Part shown: positions 8,517 to 16,720 of the stretch, piece after piece
Layout: each line of letters starts with the position of its first letter
How positions within the stretch are numbered: the stretch's first letter is position 1
Source: Sphingobium sp. AP49
Lineage (GTDB): Bacteria > Pseudomonadota > Alphaproteobacteria > Sphingomonadales > Sphingomonadaceae
Direction: 5' to 3'
NCBI RefSeq assembly: GCF_000281715.2
Contig: NZ_CP124576.1
Location: 999,501 to 1,063,500 of the forward strand
Length of the DNA stretch: 64,000 nt
Translations under genes and position numbers: made by a program
Notes under the pieces: model-generated
Databases searched by the model: none
Told to the model about the DNA's origin: nothing
The model's input: only the letters and a program-made list of their open reading frames with translations

Positions 8517-9020
8517 ATGGCCGACGAAGCCGACACCATCCAGACCACCCTGACGGGCAATGGCGCCGACACCGCGCCGCAGATCGCGCTGATCAGCCAA
8601 TATGTGAAGGACCTGTCGTTCGAGAACCCGAACGCGCCGGCCGTCTATCAGTGGCAGGACCAGCCCCAGATCGACGTCCAGTTCAACATCGGCGCCGACC
8701 GCGTCGGTGACGAAGTGCTGGAAATCGCGCTGAAGATCGAAGTGAAGGCCGTCGCGCCACAGGGCACCGCCTTTGCCGTCGAACTGGTCTATGCCGCCCT
8801 GTTCGGCATGCGCAATGTGCCCGAAGACCAGATCCAGCCCTTCATGCTGGCCGAAGCACCGCGCCTCGTCTTCCCGTTCGCCCGCCGCGTGCTGGCCGAT
8901 GCGATCCGCGACGGTGGCTTCCCGCCGCTGCTGCTCGACCCGATCGACTTCGGCGCGCTCTATCTGCAGCAGGCCGAACAGATGCAGGCGACCGCAGGCG
9001 AACCCGCCGGCCACGCCTGA
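8517..9020 (+). CDS. secB: Protein-export chaperone SecB
   Basis: 167 residues, normal SecB size. Conserved stretches are ISQYVKDLSFENPNAP, the acidic N-terminus, YAALFGMRNVPEDQIQPFML and FPFARRVLADAIRDGGFPPL followed by LDPIDFGALY. SecB is a cytosolic tetramer that keeps preproteins unfolded and hands them to SecA. An AAGGAT ribosome site precedes the ATG. The gene is divergent from the Tim44-domain gene across about 200 bases, which must hold both promoters. Confidence 0.96.
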   Translation: MADEADTIQTTLTGNGADTAPQIALISQYVKDLSFENPNAPAVYQWQDQPQIDVQFNIGADRVGDEVLEIALKIEVKAVAPQGTAFAVELVYAALFGMRNVPEDQIQPFMLAEAPRLVFPFARRVLADAIRDGGFPPLLLDPIDFGALYLQQAEQMQATAGEPAGHA

Positions 9021-9038
9021 TTCTTCATGAATACCCAT

Positions 9039-9134
9039 CCGTTCGCCCTGAGCCTGTCGAAGGGCGCGGCAGAGCGTAGCGAAGCCCTTTCGCTACGCTC
9101 AGGGCAGGGCTTCGACTTCGCTCAGCCCGAACGG
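9039..9134. repeat. Palindromic repeat between secB and murJ
   Basis: Outer arms CCGTTCG (9039-9045) and CGAACGG (9128-9134) enclose a perfect 12-bp inner palindrome GAGCGTAGCGAA / TTCGCTACGCTC (9072-9083, 9089-9100). It also holds CCCTGAGCCTGTCGAAGGGC, a sequence type I recognise from REP-like intergenic repeats of sphingomonads. In RNA it would form a long hairpin, so it could cap the secB transcript. Copy number elsewhere in the genome cannot be seen here. Confidence 0.75.
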
Positions 9135-9142
9135 AGATTGCC

Positions 9143-10717
9143 ATGAAGCTGGCCAAGGCCCTTGGCTCGGTCGGCGGGCTGACGCTCGCTAGCCGGGTGC
9201 TGGCGCTGGTACGCGATTCGCTTGCTGCTCGTTATGTCGGCGCCGGCTTCGCCTCGGACGCGTTCAACGGCGTCGCCTTCCGCCTGCCCAACATGTTCCG
9301 CGCCCTCTTTGCCGAGGGCGCCTTCTCCGCCGCCTTCATCCCGCTCTTCAACAAGAAGGCGGCCGGCCCCGGCGGCATGGCCGACGGCTATCATTTCGCC
9401 GAGCGGGCGCTGGCCGTGCTGCTGCCGGTCCTCATTCTCTTCACGATCGTCCTGCTGGCGGCCGCCTGGCCGATCACCTGGGCGCTGTCCGGCGGCTTCT
9501 CGCGCCAGAATCCGACGCCAGATCAATTCGCCTTTGCCGTCACCCTGTCGCGCATCACCATTCCCTATCTGGCGCTGATCAGCCTCGCCTCCCTGCTGGG
9601 CGGCATATTGAACTCGCTCGACAAATTCTGGGTCAACGCCGCCGCGCCGATCCTGCTCAATGTCGCGATGATTGCGGGCCTGTGGTTCTTCCACGGCGCC
9701 GACGAATATGAGACCGCACGGGTGCAGGCGATGTCGGTCACGGTCGGCGGCGCGCTGCAGCTGCTCTGGCTGATCTGGGCCTGCAAGCGGGCCGGCGTCT
9801 CGATGACGCTCAAGCGCCCGCGCCTCGACGCCGATGTGCGCGAGCTGCTGCGCCTGATTGTGCCGGCCGCTGCCGGCGCCGGCGCCTCGCAGATCAACCT
9901 GCTGATCTCCACCGCGCTCTCGGGCTGGCTGCTCGCCTCGGGTTCGATCACCTATATCTATTATGCCGACCGGCTGAACCAGCTTCCCCTGGGGCTGATC
10001 GGTATCGGCCTGGGCACCATCCTCCTGCCCACCATCTCGCGGATGCTGTCGAAGGGCGAGGATCAGGCCGCGATGGAGACGCAGAACCGGGGCATCGAAC
10101 TCGCCCTGTTCCTGACCCTGCCGGCGACCGTCGCCTTTATCACCGTGGCCGAACCGATCGTGCGCGGCCTGTTCCAATATGGCCGCTTCAGCGCCGAGGA
10201 CGCGATGCGCTGCGGCTGGGCGCTGTCCGCCTTCTCGATCGGCCTGCCCAGCTATGTGTTGGTGAAGGTGCTGACCCCGGGCTATTATGCGCGCGGCGAT
10301 ACCAGGACACCGGTGCGCTATGCGATGCTGTCGATCGCGATCAACATCGTCGGCAATCTCGCGATGATCCCGACGCTCGGCCATATCGGCCCGCCGCTCG
10401 CCACTGCGCTCTCCTCCACCGTCAATGTCGCGATGCTCTATCGCACCTTGGTCGCGCGCGGCCATTTCACCGCCGATGCTCAACTGCGCCGCCGCATCCC
10501 GCGCCTTGTCGTGGCGGCGGTCGTCATGGGGCTTGCGCTCTGGGCGGGGGAGGATCTGCTCGATCCGATGCTGTCGGGCACGATGGTCAGCCGCTATATC
10601 GGCCTTGCCCTGCTTGTCGGCGCGGGCGTCGCGCTGTACGGGCTGGCATGCTTCGTCACCGGCGCCTATCGGCTATCCGACCTCAAGGCGCTGCTGCGGC
10701 GGCGAGGCACCCCATAA
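9143..10717 (+). CDS. murJ: Lipid II flippase MurJ (MviN family)
   Basis: 524 residues with about 14 predicted membrane segments. It starts MKLAKALGSVGGLTLASRVLALVRD, and family landmarks follow: GFASDAFNGVAFRLPNMFRALFAEGAFSAAFIP (in pieces), YIYYADRLNQLPLGLIGIGLGT and YARGDTRTPVRYAM. MurJ flips the peptidoglycan precursor lipid II across the inner membrane. A CGGAGA ribosome site lies just upstream, right after the palindromic repeat. trpS follows 21 bases downstream and is probably co-transcribed. Confidence 0.96.
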   Translation: MKLAKALGSVGGLTLASRVLALVRDSLAARYVGAGFASDAFNGVAFRLPNMFRALFAEGAFSAAFIPLFNKKAAGPGGMADGYHFAERALAVLLPVLILFTIVLLAAAWPITWALSGGFSRQNPTPDQFAFAVTLSRITIPYLALISLASLLGGILNSLDKFWVNAAAPILLNVAMIAGLWFFHGADEYETARVQAMSVTVGGALQLLWLIWACKRAGVSMTLKRPRLDADVRELLRLIVPAAAGAGASQINLLISTALSGWLLASGSITYIYYADRLNQLPLGLIGIGLGTILLPTISRMLSKGEDQAAMETQNRGIELALFLTLPATVAFITVAEPIVRGLFQYGRFSAEDAMRCGWALSAFSIGLPSYVLVKVLTPGYYARGDTRTPVRYAMLSIAINIVGNLAMIPTLGHIGPPLATALSSTVNVAMLYRTLVARGHFTADAQLRRRIPRLVVAAVVMGLALWAGEDLLDPMLSGTMVSRYIGLALLVGAGVALYGLACFVTGAYRLSDLKALLRRRGTP

Positions 10718-10738
10718 CCAACAGAATGGATTAGAGTA

Positions 10739-11743
10739 ATGCGCGTCCTTTCCGGCATCCAGCCCACCGGCAATCTGCACCTTGGCAACTACCTCGGCGC
10801 GATCCGCAACTGGGTGAAGATGCAGGATGAAATGGACGCGGATTCGCAATGCTTCTTCTTCCTCGCCGACATGCACTCGATCACCGTGCATGAAGGGCGC
10901 GAACAGCGCATCCGCAATGTCCGCGACATGGCCGCCGCGCTGGTCGCCTCGGGCATCGACCCGGATCGCTCGGTCCTCTTCAACCAGGCGCGCGTACCGG
11001 CCCATGCCGAACTCGCCTGGCTGCTGAACGGCACGGCCCGCATCGGCTGGCTCAACCGCATGACCCAGTTCAAGGACAAGGCGGGCAAGGACCGCGAGGG
11101 CGCCTCGGTCGGCCTGTTCGTCTATCCGGTGCTGCAGGCGGCCGACATCCTGCTCTATCAGGCGACCCATGTCCCCGTGGGCGAGGACCAGAAGCAGCAT
11201 CTGGAACTGTCGCGCGACATCGCCACCAAGTTCAACACCGACTTCGGCGTCGAACTCTTCACCATTCCCGATCCGATCATTCCCAAAGAATCGGCGCGCA
11301 TCATGTCGTTGCGTGACGGCACCGCGAAAATGTCCAAGTCCGATCCTTCGGACATGAGCCGCATCAACCTCACTGATGAGGATGATGCGATCATGACCAA
11401 GGTGAAGAAGGCCAAGACAGATCCGGAACCGCTGCCCGAAACGGCCGAGGGGCTGGCCGGGCGGCCGGAGGCGAACAACCTCGTCGGCATCTATGCCACC
11501 TTGTCGAACAGTACGCCCGATGCAGTCTGCGCCGAATTTGCCGGCAAGGGCTTTGGCGCGTTCAAGCCGGCGCTGGGCGAATTGCTGGTCGAAACGCTGC
11601 GGCCGATGCGCCAGCGCTTCCTGGAACTGCGCACCGATGATGCCGCGCTCGACGCGATCCTGGACAAGGGCGCGGCCAAGGCGGCTGCGGCGGCCGAACC
11701 CACCCTGCGCGCGGCCTATGACGCCATGGGATTGATGCGCTGA
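10739..11743 (+). CDS. trpS: Tryptophan-tRNA ligase
   Basis: 334 residues, typical for bacterial TrpRS. The class-I HIGH-like motif is TGNLHLGNY at residues 10-18 and the KMSKS loop is exact at 197-201. MTQFKDKAGKD and VGEDQKQHLELSRDIA are further family signatures. It charges tRNA-Trp using ATP. It lies 21 bases after murJ on the same strand, an arrangement also usual in other alphaproteobacteria. Confidence 0.97.
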   Translation: MRVLSGIQPTGNLHLGNYLGAIRNWVKMQDEMDADSQCFFFLADMHSITVHEGREQRIRNVRDMAAALVASGIDPDRSVLFNQARVPAHAELAWLLNGTARIGWLNRMTQFKDKAGKDREGASVGLFVYPVLQAADILLYQATHVPVGEDQKQHLELSRDIATKFNTDFGVELFTIPDPIIPKESARIMSLRDGTAKMSKSDPSDMSRINLTDEDDAIMTKVKKAKTDPEPLPETAEGLAGRPEANNLVGIYATLSNSTPDAVCAEFAGKGFGAFKPALGELLVETLRPMRQRFLELRTDDAALDAILDKGAAKAAAAAEPTLRAAYDAMGLMR

Positions 11744-11766
11744 ATGCCTGACTGATGCCCTAATGT

Positions 11767-11799
11767 CACAGGGCGTGCGTAAAGCGCGCTCGCCCTGTG
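11767..11799 (+). terminator. Hairpin after trpS, possible terminator
   Basis: A perfect 9-bp stem CACAGGGCG / CGCCCTGTG (11767-11775, 11791-11799) sits about 25 bases after the trpS stop. There is no T run, so it may act as a weak terminator or a 3'-end protector. Confidence 0.4.
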
Positions 11800-11962
11800 C
11801 GCGGTCTACGGAACGGGCAGGATCGCGCCGTCCCATGATGGACCGGACATGGCGTGCGTCCAATCGACGGGTTGGTGCGTTCAAGCGATGTTCAGTTGCG
11901 TTTTGCTATCGCAGGGCGCAAAGATGGTTGACAGGCATGTGCCTGATTCAGGACGTGAAAAC

Positions 11963-12607
11963 ATGATAGCTTTCCGCAAGATCGGCCTTTTTGCAGCGCC
12001 CGTGCTGGCATTGCTGGGCCTGTCGGGTTGCGCCACCTCCTTCAAGGCGGACGTCGCCCGTTTCCAGCAGCTTCCCGCGCCCGCAGGGCAGAGCTACACG
12101 ATCGTCGCCGACGATCCCAAGCTCGCCGGCGGTCTCGAATTTTCCCATTATGCCCAGCTGGTTGGCGAGCGTCTGGCGCAGACCGGCTATGTCGCCGCCA
12201 GCGATCCGGCCAAGGCCGACCTGATCGTCCGTGTCGCCTATGATGTCGATAATGGGCGCGAGCGGGTCCGTTCGACCGGTGGTTATGGTGCGGCGCCCTA
12301 TGGCCCCTGGGGCTATGGCCGCTGGGGTCGCCCTTGGGGCTATGGCTATTATGATCCCTGGCTGTTTGGTGGCCCGGGCTTCTACAATGACGTGTCGAGC
12401 TACACCGTCTACACCAGCGACCTCAGCCTGAAGATCGATCGCGCGGCCGATAATCTGCGCCTGTTCGAGGGCAAGGCCAGCGCCCAGTCGCTGTCCAACA
12501 AGCTGACCTATTTGGTGCCGAACCTGATCGACGCCATGTTCACCAATTTCCCCGGCCAGAATGGCGAGGATGTGAAGATCACCCTGCCGCCCGAAAAGAA
12601 GGGCTGA
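11963..12607 (+). CDS. DUF4136-type lipoprotein
   Basis: 214 residues from the ATG at 11963, which has GGA nine bases upstream; an upstream in-frame extension to 11849 would bury the signal peptide. The signal ends in a lipobox LLGLSGC, so the mature protein is a lipoprotein. The body (KADVARFQQLPAPAGQSY, then ADLIVRVAYDVDNGR) is of the DUF4136 kind, interrupted by a glycine/tyrosine/proline-rich stretch of about 40 residues containing repeated GYG and WG. Function unknown; envelope location is the firm part. A terminator follows. Confidence 0.85.
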   Translation: MIAFRKIGLFAAPVLALLGLSGCATSFKADVARFQQLPAPAGQSYTIVADDPKLAGGLEFSHYAQLVGERLAQTGYVAASDPAKADLIVRVAYDVDNGRERVRSTGGYGAAPYGPWGYGRWGRPWGYGYYDPWLFGGPGFYNDVSSYTVYTSDLSLKIDRAADNLRLFEGKASAQSLSNKLTYLVPNLIDAMFTNFPGQNGEDVKITLPPEKKG

Positions 12608-12647
12608 GCGACAAGGATACGGTCGGCTCCCAGCCAGACCAAATTGG

Positions 12648-12682
12648 CCCGGCGATCGCTTTGATCGCCGGGCTTTCTTTTT
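12648..12682 (+). terminator. Intrinsic terminator after the DUF4136 gene
   Basis: A 10-bp stem CCCGGCGATC / GATCGCCGGG (12648-12657, 12663-12672) is followed by CTTTCTTTTT. This is a good rho-independent terminator about 40 bases after the stop codon. Confidence 0.85.
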
Positions 12683-12728
12683 GCCCGCAACATCTTAGGC
12701 TGGCGGGCAGGGGAGCGATGCCGTCAAG

Positions 12729-13982
12729 ATGCGGGGGACGGGCATGTCGTTGACGATACGGATATTGATCGCGCTGGTCGCGGGGCTGGTGGCGGGCATC
12801 GCCCTGTCCGAATTTGGCGGCGCGCTCGACGCGGCGGTGGTCGATATCGCCCAGCCGGTCGGCAAGGCCTGGCTGAACGGGCTTCAGATGCCGCTCATCC
12901 CGCTGATCTTCGCGCTGCTCGTCACCGGTGTCGCCTCTGCGGCGACCACCGCACGGACCAGCGGCACGGCGGCGCGCACCCTCATCCTCTTCGCCCTGCT
13001 GCTGCTCGGCTCGGCCGGCGTGGCGGCGCTGCTCGGTCCGCTGCTGCTCCAGCTCTGGCCGGTTCCGGCCGGCGCGGTTGGTGCGCTCGCCGGTGCCGGT
13101 CCGGTGACCGAAGTGCCCGGCGTGCGTCCGTCGGCCGAATGGCTGCTCGGCTTCATCCCGGCCAACCCGATCCACAGCGCGGCCGAAGGGCAGGTGGTCG
13201 CGGTCGTCCTGTTCGCCCTCGTCTTCGGTTTCGCCGTGACCCGCGTGACGGAGGAGCGGCGCATCGCCCTGACCGGCTTCCTGGCCGCGCTCGTCGATAC
13301 GCTGCTGGTCGTGGTCGGCTGGGTGCTCTGGCTCGCACCGATCGGCGTCTTCGCGCTGGCGCTGGTCGCCGGCAGCCGCTCCGGCCTCGCGACGGCGGGC
13401 GCGCTGCTCCATTATATCGGCTTCATCGTGCTGATCTGCCTGGCGGTGACGGCGCTGGTCTATCCGCTGGTGATCCTGCTGGGCCGGATCGCGCCCGGCC
13501 GCTTCGCCCGTGCGGCCTTGCCGGCCCAGCTCATCGCCTTTTCGACGCAAAGCTCGATCGCCTCGCTGCCGGCGATGATCGCGGCCAGCGACGGGCCGCT
13601 CGAAGTACGTGAAAGCACCCGATCGATCGTCCTGCCGCTCGCCATTTCGCTGTTCCGCATCACCAGCCCGCCGGCCAATCTCGGCGTCGCCCTCTATGTG
13701 GCGGCGATGAACGGCGTGGCGCTCGGCCCGCTCCAGATCGCCATGGGCGTGGCGGTCGCCGCGATCGTCAGCCTGGCGGCCGTCGGCCTGCCCAGCCAGA
13801 TCACCTTCTTCACCACCACCGGCCCGATCTGCCTCGCCATGGGCGTGCCCGTAGAGGCACTGCCGCTGCTGCTTGCAGTGGAAACCGTGCCCGACATCTT
13901 CCGCACCGTCGGCAATGTCACCGCCGACATGGGCGTCACCCGCATCATCGACCGCTTGGGGGGGACTCAAGCAAAGGATTGA
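12729..13982 (+). CDS. Dicarboxylate/amino acid:cation symporter (DAACS family)
   Basis: 417 residues, or 412 if the internal ATG at 12744 (MSLTIRIL) is used. Multiple membrane helices and the family segments LNGLQMPLIPLIFALLVTGV, FSTQSSIASLPAMI and SPPANLGVALYV are present, ending VETVPDIFRTVGNVTADMGV. DAACS proteins (GltP, DctA) import glutamate, aspartate or C4-dicarboxylates with Na+ or H+. The substrate cannot be read from sequence. It is flanked by its own upstream terminator boundary and seems monocistronic. Confidence 0.88.
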   Translation: MRGTGMSLTIRILIALVAGLVAGIALSEFGGALDAAVVDIAQPVGKAWLNGLQMPLIPLIFALLVTGVASAATTARTSGTAARTLILFALLLLGSAGVAALLGPLLLQLWPVPAGAVGALAGAGPVTEVPGVRPSAEWLLGFIPANPIHSAAEGQVVAVVLFALVFGFAVTRVTEERRIALTGFLAALVDTLLVVVGWVLWLAPIGVFALALVAGSRSGLATAGALLHYIGFIVLICLAVTALVYPLVILLGRIAPGRFARAALPAQLIAFSTQSSIASLPAMIAASDGPLEVRESTRSIVLPLAISLFRITSPPANLGVALYVAAMNGVALGPLQIAMGVAVAAIVSLAAVGLPSQITFFTTTGPICLAMGVPVEALPLLLAVETVPDIFRTVGNVTADMGVTRIIDRLGGTQAKD

Positions 13983-14107
13983 GGGCGGGAAGCGACCATT
14001 TTTGGCCATTGGGTCGCGATGATGTGCATCTCTGAACCGGCCGCTCATTCGGATGGCAAGTCGCAGGTCGAATGCCCCGCAGTGGGGAAGTAGTTTTCAA
14101 TCGAGCT

Positions 14108-14542
14108 TCAGCAATAGCCGGTGATTTTCAAACCGTTCTGCGTCTGCTCTAGCGGAAACTCTCCCACTTGGTTCAACGCTGCCTCGATTGCTGTGAAATT
14201 CTGTAAAGTTCCCGGCTGCGCAAGTCCGGCTTGGCCATGCGTCACTACAGCTGTAGGGATCACCAGCCACTCAATAGATCGAAGCTCGATCGGTCCAAAC
14301 TCTGCTGTATCGATCCACTCTGGCGGAGCCCAGGAATTATTTAATCCGGGCCATCTCATGTATCTTGTTTCCGCGTCATCAGAGTCAACGAACTTGACCT
14401 CTACCAAGCTCGCTTGCCAGCCTGACTCGTTAACTGCTACGAATAGCTTGCGCCATTTTGTATCCGACATAAGCGCGTGGCTGAACCGCTCGCGAGTAAA
14501 CCGGCTTAGCCGGTCTAAATCCTGACGGGTGTGAATGCTCAT
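14108..14542 (-). CDS. Hypothetical protein, possibly DUF6678 family
   Basis: 144 residues from the ATG at 14542 (MSIHTRQDLDRLSRF); the frame runs open to 14614. Features such as MSDTKWRKLFVAVNESG, RYMRWPGLNNSWAPPEWID and IELRSIEWLVIP recall small DUF6678-type proteins, but the match is from memory and unverified. No signal peptide or membrane segment. Its base composition is visibly nearer 50% GC than the neighbouring genes and its codon use is less biased, which suggests recent transfer. No function is proposed. Confidence 0.65.
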   Translation of the reverse strand: MSIHTRQDLDRLSRFTRERFSHALMSDTKWRKLFVAVNESGWQASLVEVKFVDSDDAETRYMRWPGLNNSWAPPEWIDTAEFGPIELRSIEWLVIPTAVVTHGQAGLAQPGTLQNFTAIEAALNQVGEFPLEQTQNGLKITGYC

Positions 14543-14614
14543 AGGTTGGTCTTGCACTGACCTGCGAACGTTCGCAACCGGTCGATCGTTGCCGAATGAT
14601 GTTTGGTTACGCAA

Positions 14615-14880
14615 CGTCAGCTATCGCCGATCACCTCTCCAAAACCTGACCGACTGAAATCCACCCCTTTTCGTCATTCCCGCGAAAGCGGGAACCCATC
14701 TCCTGACCGTGCATGTCACACCAGGCTGGGGAGATGGATCCCCGCATCCGCGGGGATGACGGGAGGAAATAGGGCATCGCTTAACCACCCATCATGAATC
14801 GGGCGGCCTGTCCTACGCCGGGCTTTCATGATCTATCCTGCTGGATGCACAGGCCAGCACCCCCTGATCCGGCATGGGCC
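14615..14880. other. Non-coding gap with palindrome
   Basis: No supported gene lies here. The stretch contains the palindromic repeat at 14672-14761 described separately. The remaining bases show no recognisable promoter or RNA. Confidence 0.5.
14672..14761. repeat. Palindromic intergenic repeat (CGTCATTCCCGCG type)
   Basis: Arms CGTCATTCCCGCG and its near-complement CCGCGGGGATGACG bound about 90 bases. An inner pair (CCCATCTCC with GGAGATGG) continues the stem. This is a widespread repeat type in Proteobacteria, including sphingomonads. It lies upstream of the base-atypical gene and may mark an insertion-prone gap. Confidence 0.75.
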
Positions 14881-15078
14881 GATGCGCCAGTGGCGCGTGG
14901 CTGTCGCTTCACTGTCGTTTCATTGTCGCTTCCGTGGTGCGTCGACATGACCCCATTGTCGCGTCCGTGTCGCGCCACTGTCGCGTCGCGGGCGCGTGGC
15001 AGGGGCGTTACCGGCGCAAATGGCCAAAAACAGCCGCACGACACTGTGAACTTCGCGCTGTCGCGTCGTAAACCGGCT
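14881..15078 (-). repeat. GCGACA-rich dispersed repeat, copy A
   Basis: Read on the minus strand, this element begins within 12 bases of the dapE stop. It opens with CGACGCGACAG, the 18-mer GAAGTTCACAGTGTCGTG, a spacer with TTTGCGCC, and then a run of GCGACA/GCGACAC units spaced roughly 10-14 bases apart. An inverted relative lies at 30935-31115, also directly after a stop codon. It is not a CRISPR array because units are short and irregular. Function unknown. Confidence 0.7.
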
Positions 15079-16221
15079 TCAGCCGCGCAGCGCGCGTTCC
15101 GTGATCAGCCGATAGATGCGGGTCAGGTCGCGCAGGTCGGTGACCGCGACGGCCTCGTCCAGCTTGTGCATCGTCGCATTGTTGAGGCCGAATTCGGCGA
15201 CCGGGCAGATACGCGACAGGAAACGCGCGTCCGATGTGCCGCCGGTGGTCGACAGCTCGGTTTCCAGTCCCGTCACCTCGCGGATCGCGTCGCCGATCAG
15301 GGTAGAGAGCGTGCCCGGCTGGGTCAGGAAAGGCTCGCCGCTGATCTTGGCTTCCACCGTGCCGCCCTCGCTCGCCGCGATCGCGCTGATCCGATCAATC
15401 AGCGACGCGCCGCTATGCTGGTCGTTGAAGCGGATCGAGATGCGCGCGGTCGCCGCGGCCGGGATGACATTATGCGCCGGGTTGCCGACCTCCAGGTCGG
15501 TGATCTCGATATTGCTGGGCTGGAACCAGTCGGTGCCGGTGTCCAGCACCTCGGCATCCACCTTGGCCAGGATGCGGACCAGCGCCGGGATCGGATTGTC
15601 AGCCAGATGCGGATAGGCGACATGGCCCTGCGTGCCCGCCACCTTGATCCACATATTGACCGAACCGCGCCGGCCGATCTTCACCACGTCGCCCAGTCGG
15701 GCCGAGGATGTGGGTTCGCCGACCAGGCACATGTCCGGGTGCAAGCCATGGGCGACCATCCGGTCCATCAGCGCCAGCGTGCCATAGGTGGCCGGCCCTT
15801 CCTCGTCGCCGGTGATGATCAGGCTGATCGTGCCGGGCAGGTTATCGGGCAGTTCGTGCAGCGCGGCGACGAAGGCGGCGATCGCGCCCTTCATGTCGAC
15901 CGCGCCGCGGCCATAGAGCAGGTCGCCGCGCACCACCGGGGTGAAGGGATCGCTGGCCCAGCCATGGCCGGGCGGAACGACGTCCAGATGGCCGGCAAAG
16001 GCGAAATGCGGCCCGGCGCCGGTGGTGCGCCAGGCCAGCAGATTTTCGACCGGGCCATCCGGCGCCTCGCCGCTGACGAAACGGTCGACGGTGAAACCCA
16101 GCGGGACTAGCATCGCTTCCAGCTCGGCGAACACATCGCCGACGGCCGGGGTGACGGAAGGGCAGGCGAGCAGGCGCTCGGCCAGGGCCAGGGCGTCATG
16201 ATTGGTGCTGGTCTTGGTCAT
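15079..16221 (-). CDS. dapE: Succinyl-diaminopimelate desuccinylase
   Basis: 380 residues, M20 metallopeptidase family. Metal-site motifs are FAGHLDVVPPG (with the zinc His and Asp), GRGAVDMKG and ITGDEEGPATYG carrying the catalytic glutamate. The C-terminal zinc histidine would lie in the LNNATMHKLDEAV segment. It hydrolyses N-succinyl-LL-diaminopimelate to LL-diaminopimelate and succinate in lysine and peptidoglycan synthesis. Other dap genes are not adjacent in this window. A GCGACA-rich repeat follows the stop. Confidence 0.95.
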   Translation of the reverse strand: MTKTSTNHDALALAERLLACPSVTPAVGDVFAELEAMLVPLGFTVDRFVSGEAPDGPVENLLAWRTTGAGPHFAFAGHLDVVPPGHGWASDPFTPVVRGDLLYGRGAVDMKGAIAAFVAALHELPDNLPGTISLIITGDEEGPATYGTLALMDRMVAHGLHPDMCLVGEPTSSARLGDVVKIGRRGSVNMWIKVAGTQGHVAYPHLADNPIPALVRILAKVDAEVLDTGTDWFQPSNIEITDLEVGNPAHNVIPAAATARISIRFNDQHSGASLIDRISAIAASEGGTVEAKISGEPFLTQPGTLSTLIGDAIREVTGLETELSTTGGTSDARFLSRICPVAEFGLNNATMHKLDEAVAVTDLRDLTRIYRLITERALRG

Positions 16222-16273
16222 CGGGCTGCGTTAGCGAAAGCGGCCTTTCTTGGCCAGCGCAGAGGAGGGGGCA

Positions 16274-16720
16274 GTGCCGAAGATCGATCTTGCCGCCATT
16301 CCGCAGAGCAATGCCACCGGCTATCCGGGCGACCATGCACGGGCGGTCGCCGGGCGCCATTATCGCCGGCTCGGGATCGCGACGGGGCTCGTCGATTTCG
16401 GCGTCAGCCAAGTCGTGCTGAAACCCGGCGCAGCCTCCTCGCAACGCCACTGGCATGAGGATGAGGACGAATTTGTCGTCATGCTGTCGGGCGAGGCTGT
16501 GCTGGTCGAGGAGGGGCGGCGCACCCCGATGGTGGCGGGCGACATGGCGGCCTTCCCCAAGGGCGTGGCCGATGGCCATCATCTGCTCAATGAAAGCGAT
16601 ACGGACTGCGTGTTCCTTGCCTTTGGCCGTCCTTCTGTCAGTGATTGCCATTATCCCGATATCGATCTGCACCTGTCCGGTGGGGTCTATCGTCACAAGG
16701 ATGGGAGCGATTTTGAATGA
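16274..16720 (+). CDS. Cupin-domain protein
   Basis: 148 residues from the GTG at 16274, chosen because AGGAGG stands five bases upstream. A TTG 24 bases earlier in frame is the alternative. The cupin barrel is seen in KPGAASSQRHWHEDEDEFVV (motif 1 with HWH and E) and GDMAAFPKGVADGHHL (motif 2). Such proteins bind a metal and often a sugar or small acid. Its stop overlaps the next start by four bases (ATGA), so it is translationally coupled to the LD-carboxypeptidase gene. Substrate unknown. Confidence 0.87.
   Translation: MPKIDLAAIPQSNATGYPGDHARAVAGRHYRRLGIATGLVDFGVSQVVLKPGAASSQRHWHEDEDEFVVMLSGEAVLVEEGRRTPMVAGDMAAFPKGVADGHHLLNESDTDCVFLAFGRPSVSDCHYPDIDLHLSGGVYRHKDGSDFE

Noticed and set aside
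12579..14048. 489-residue open frame antisense to the symporter gene
   Set aside because: It is extremely Arg/Asp/Gly/Gln-rich, as expected from reading a membrane protein gene backwards.
14881..15078. CRISPR-like array
   Set aside because: Units are only six to eleven bases and irregularly spaced, without uniform repeats or spacers, and no cas genes are present.
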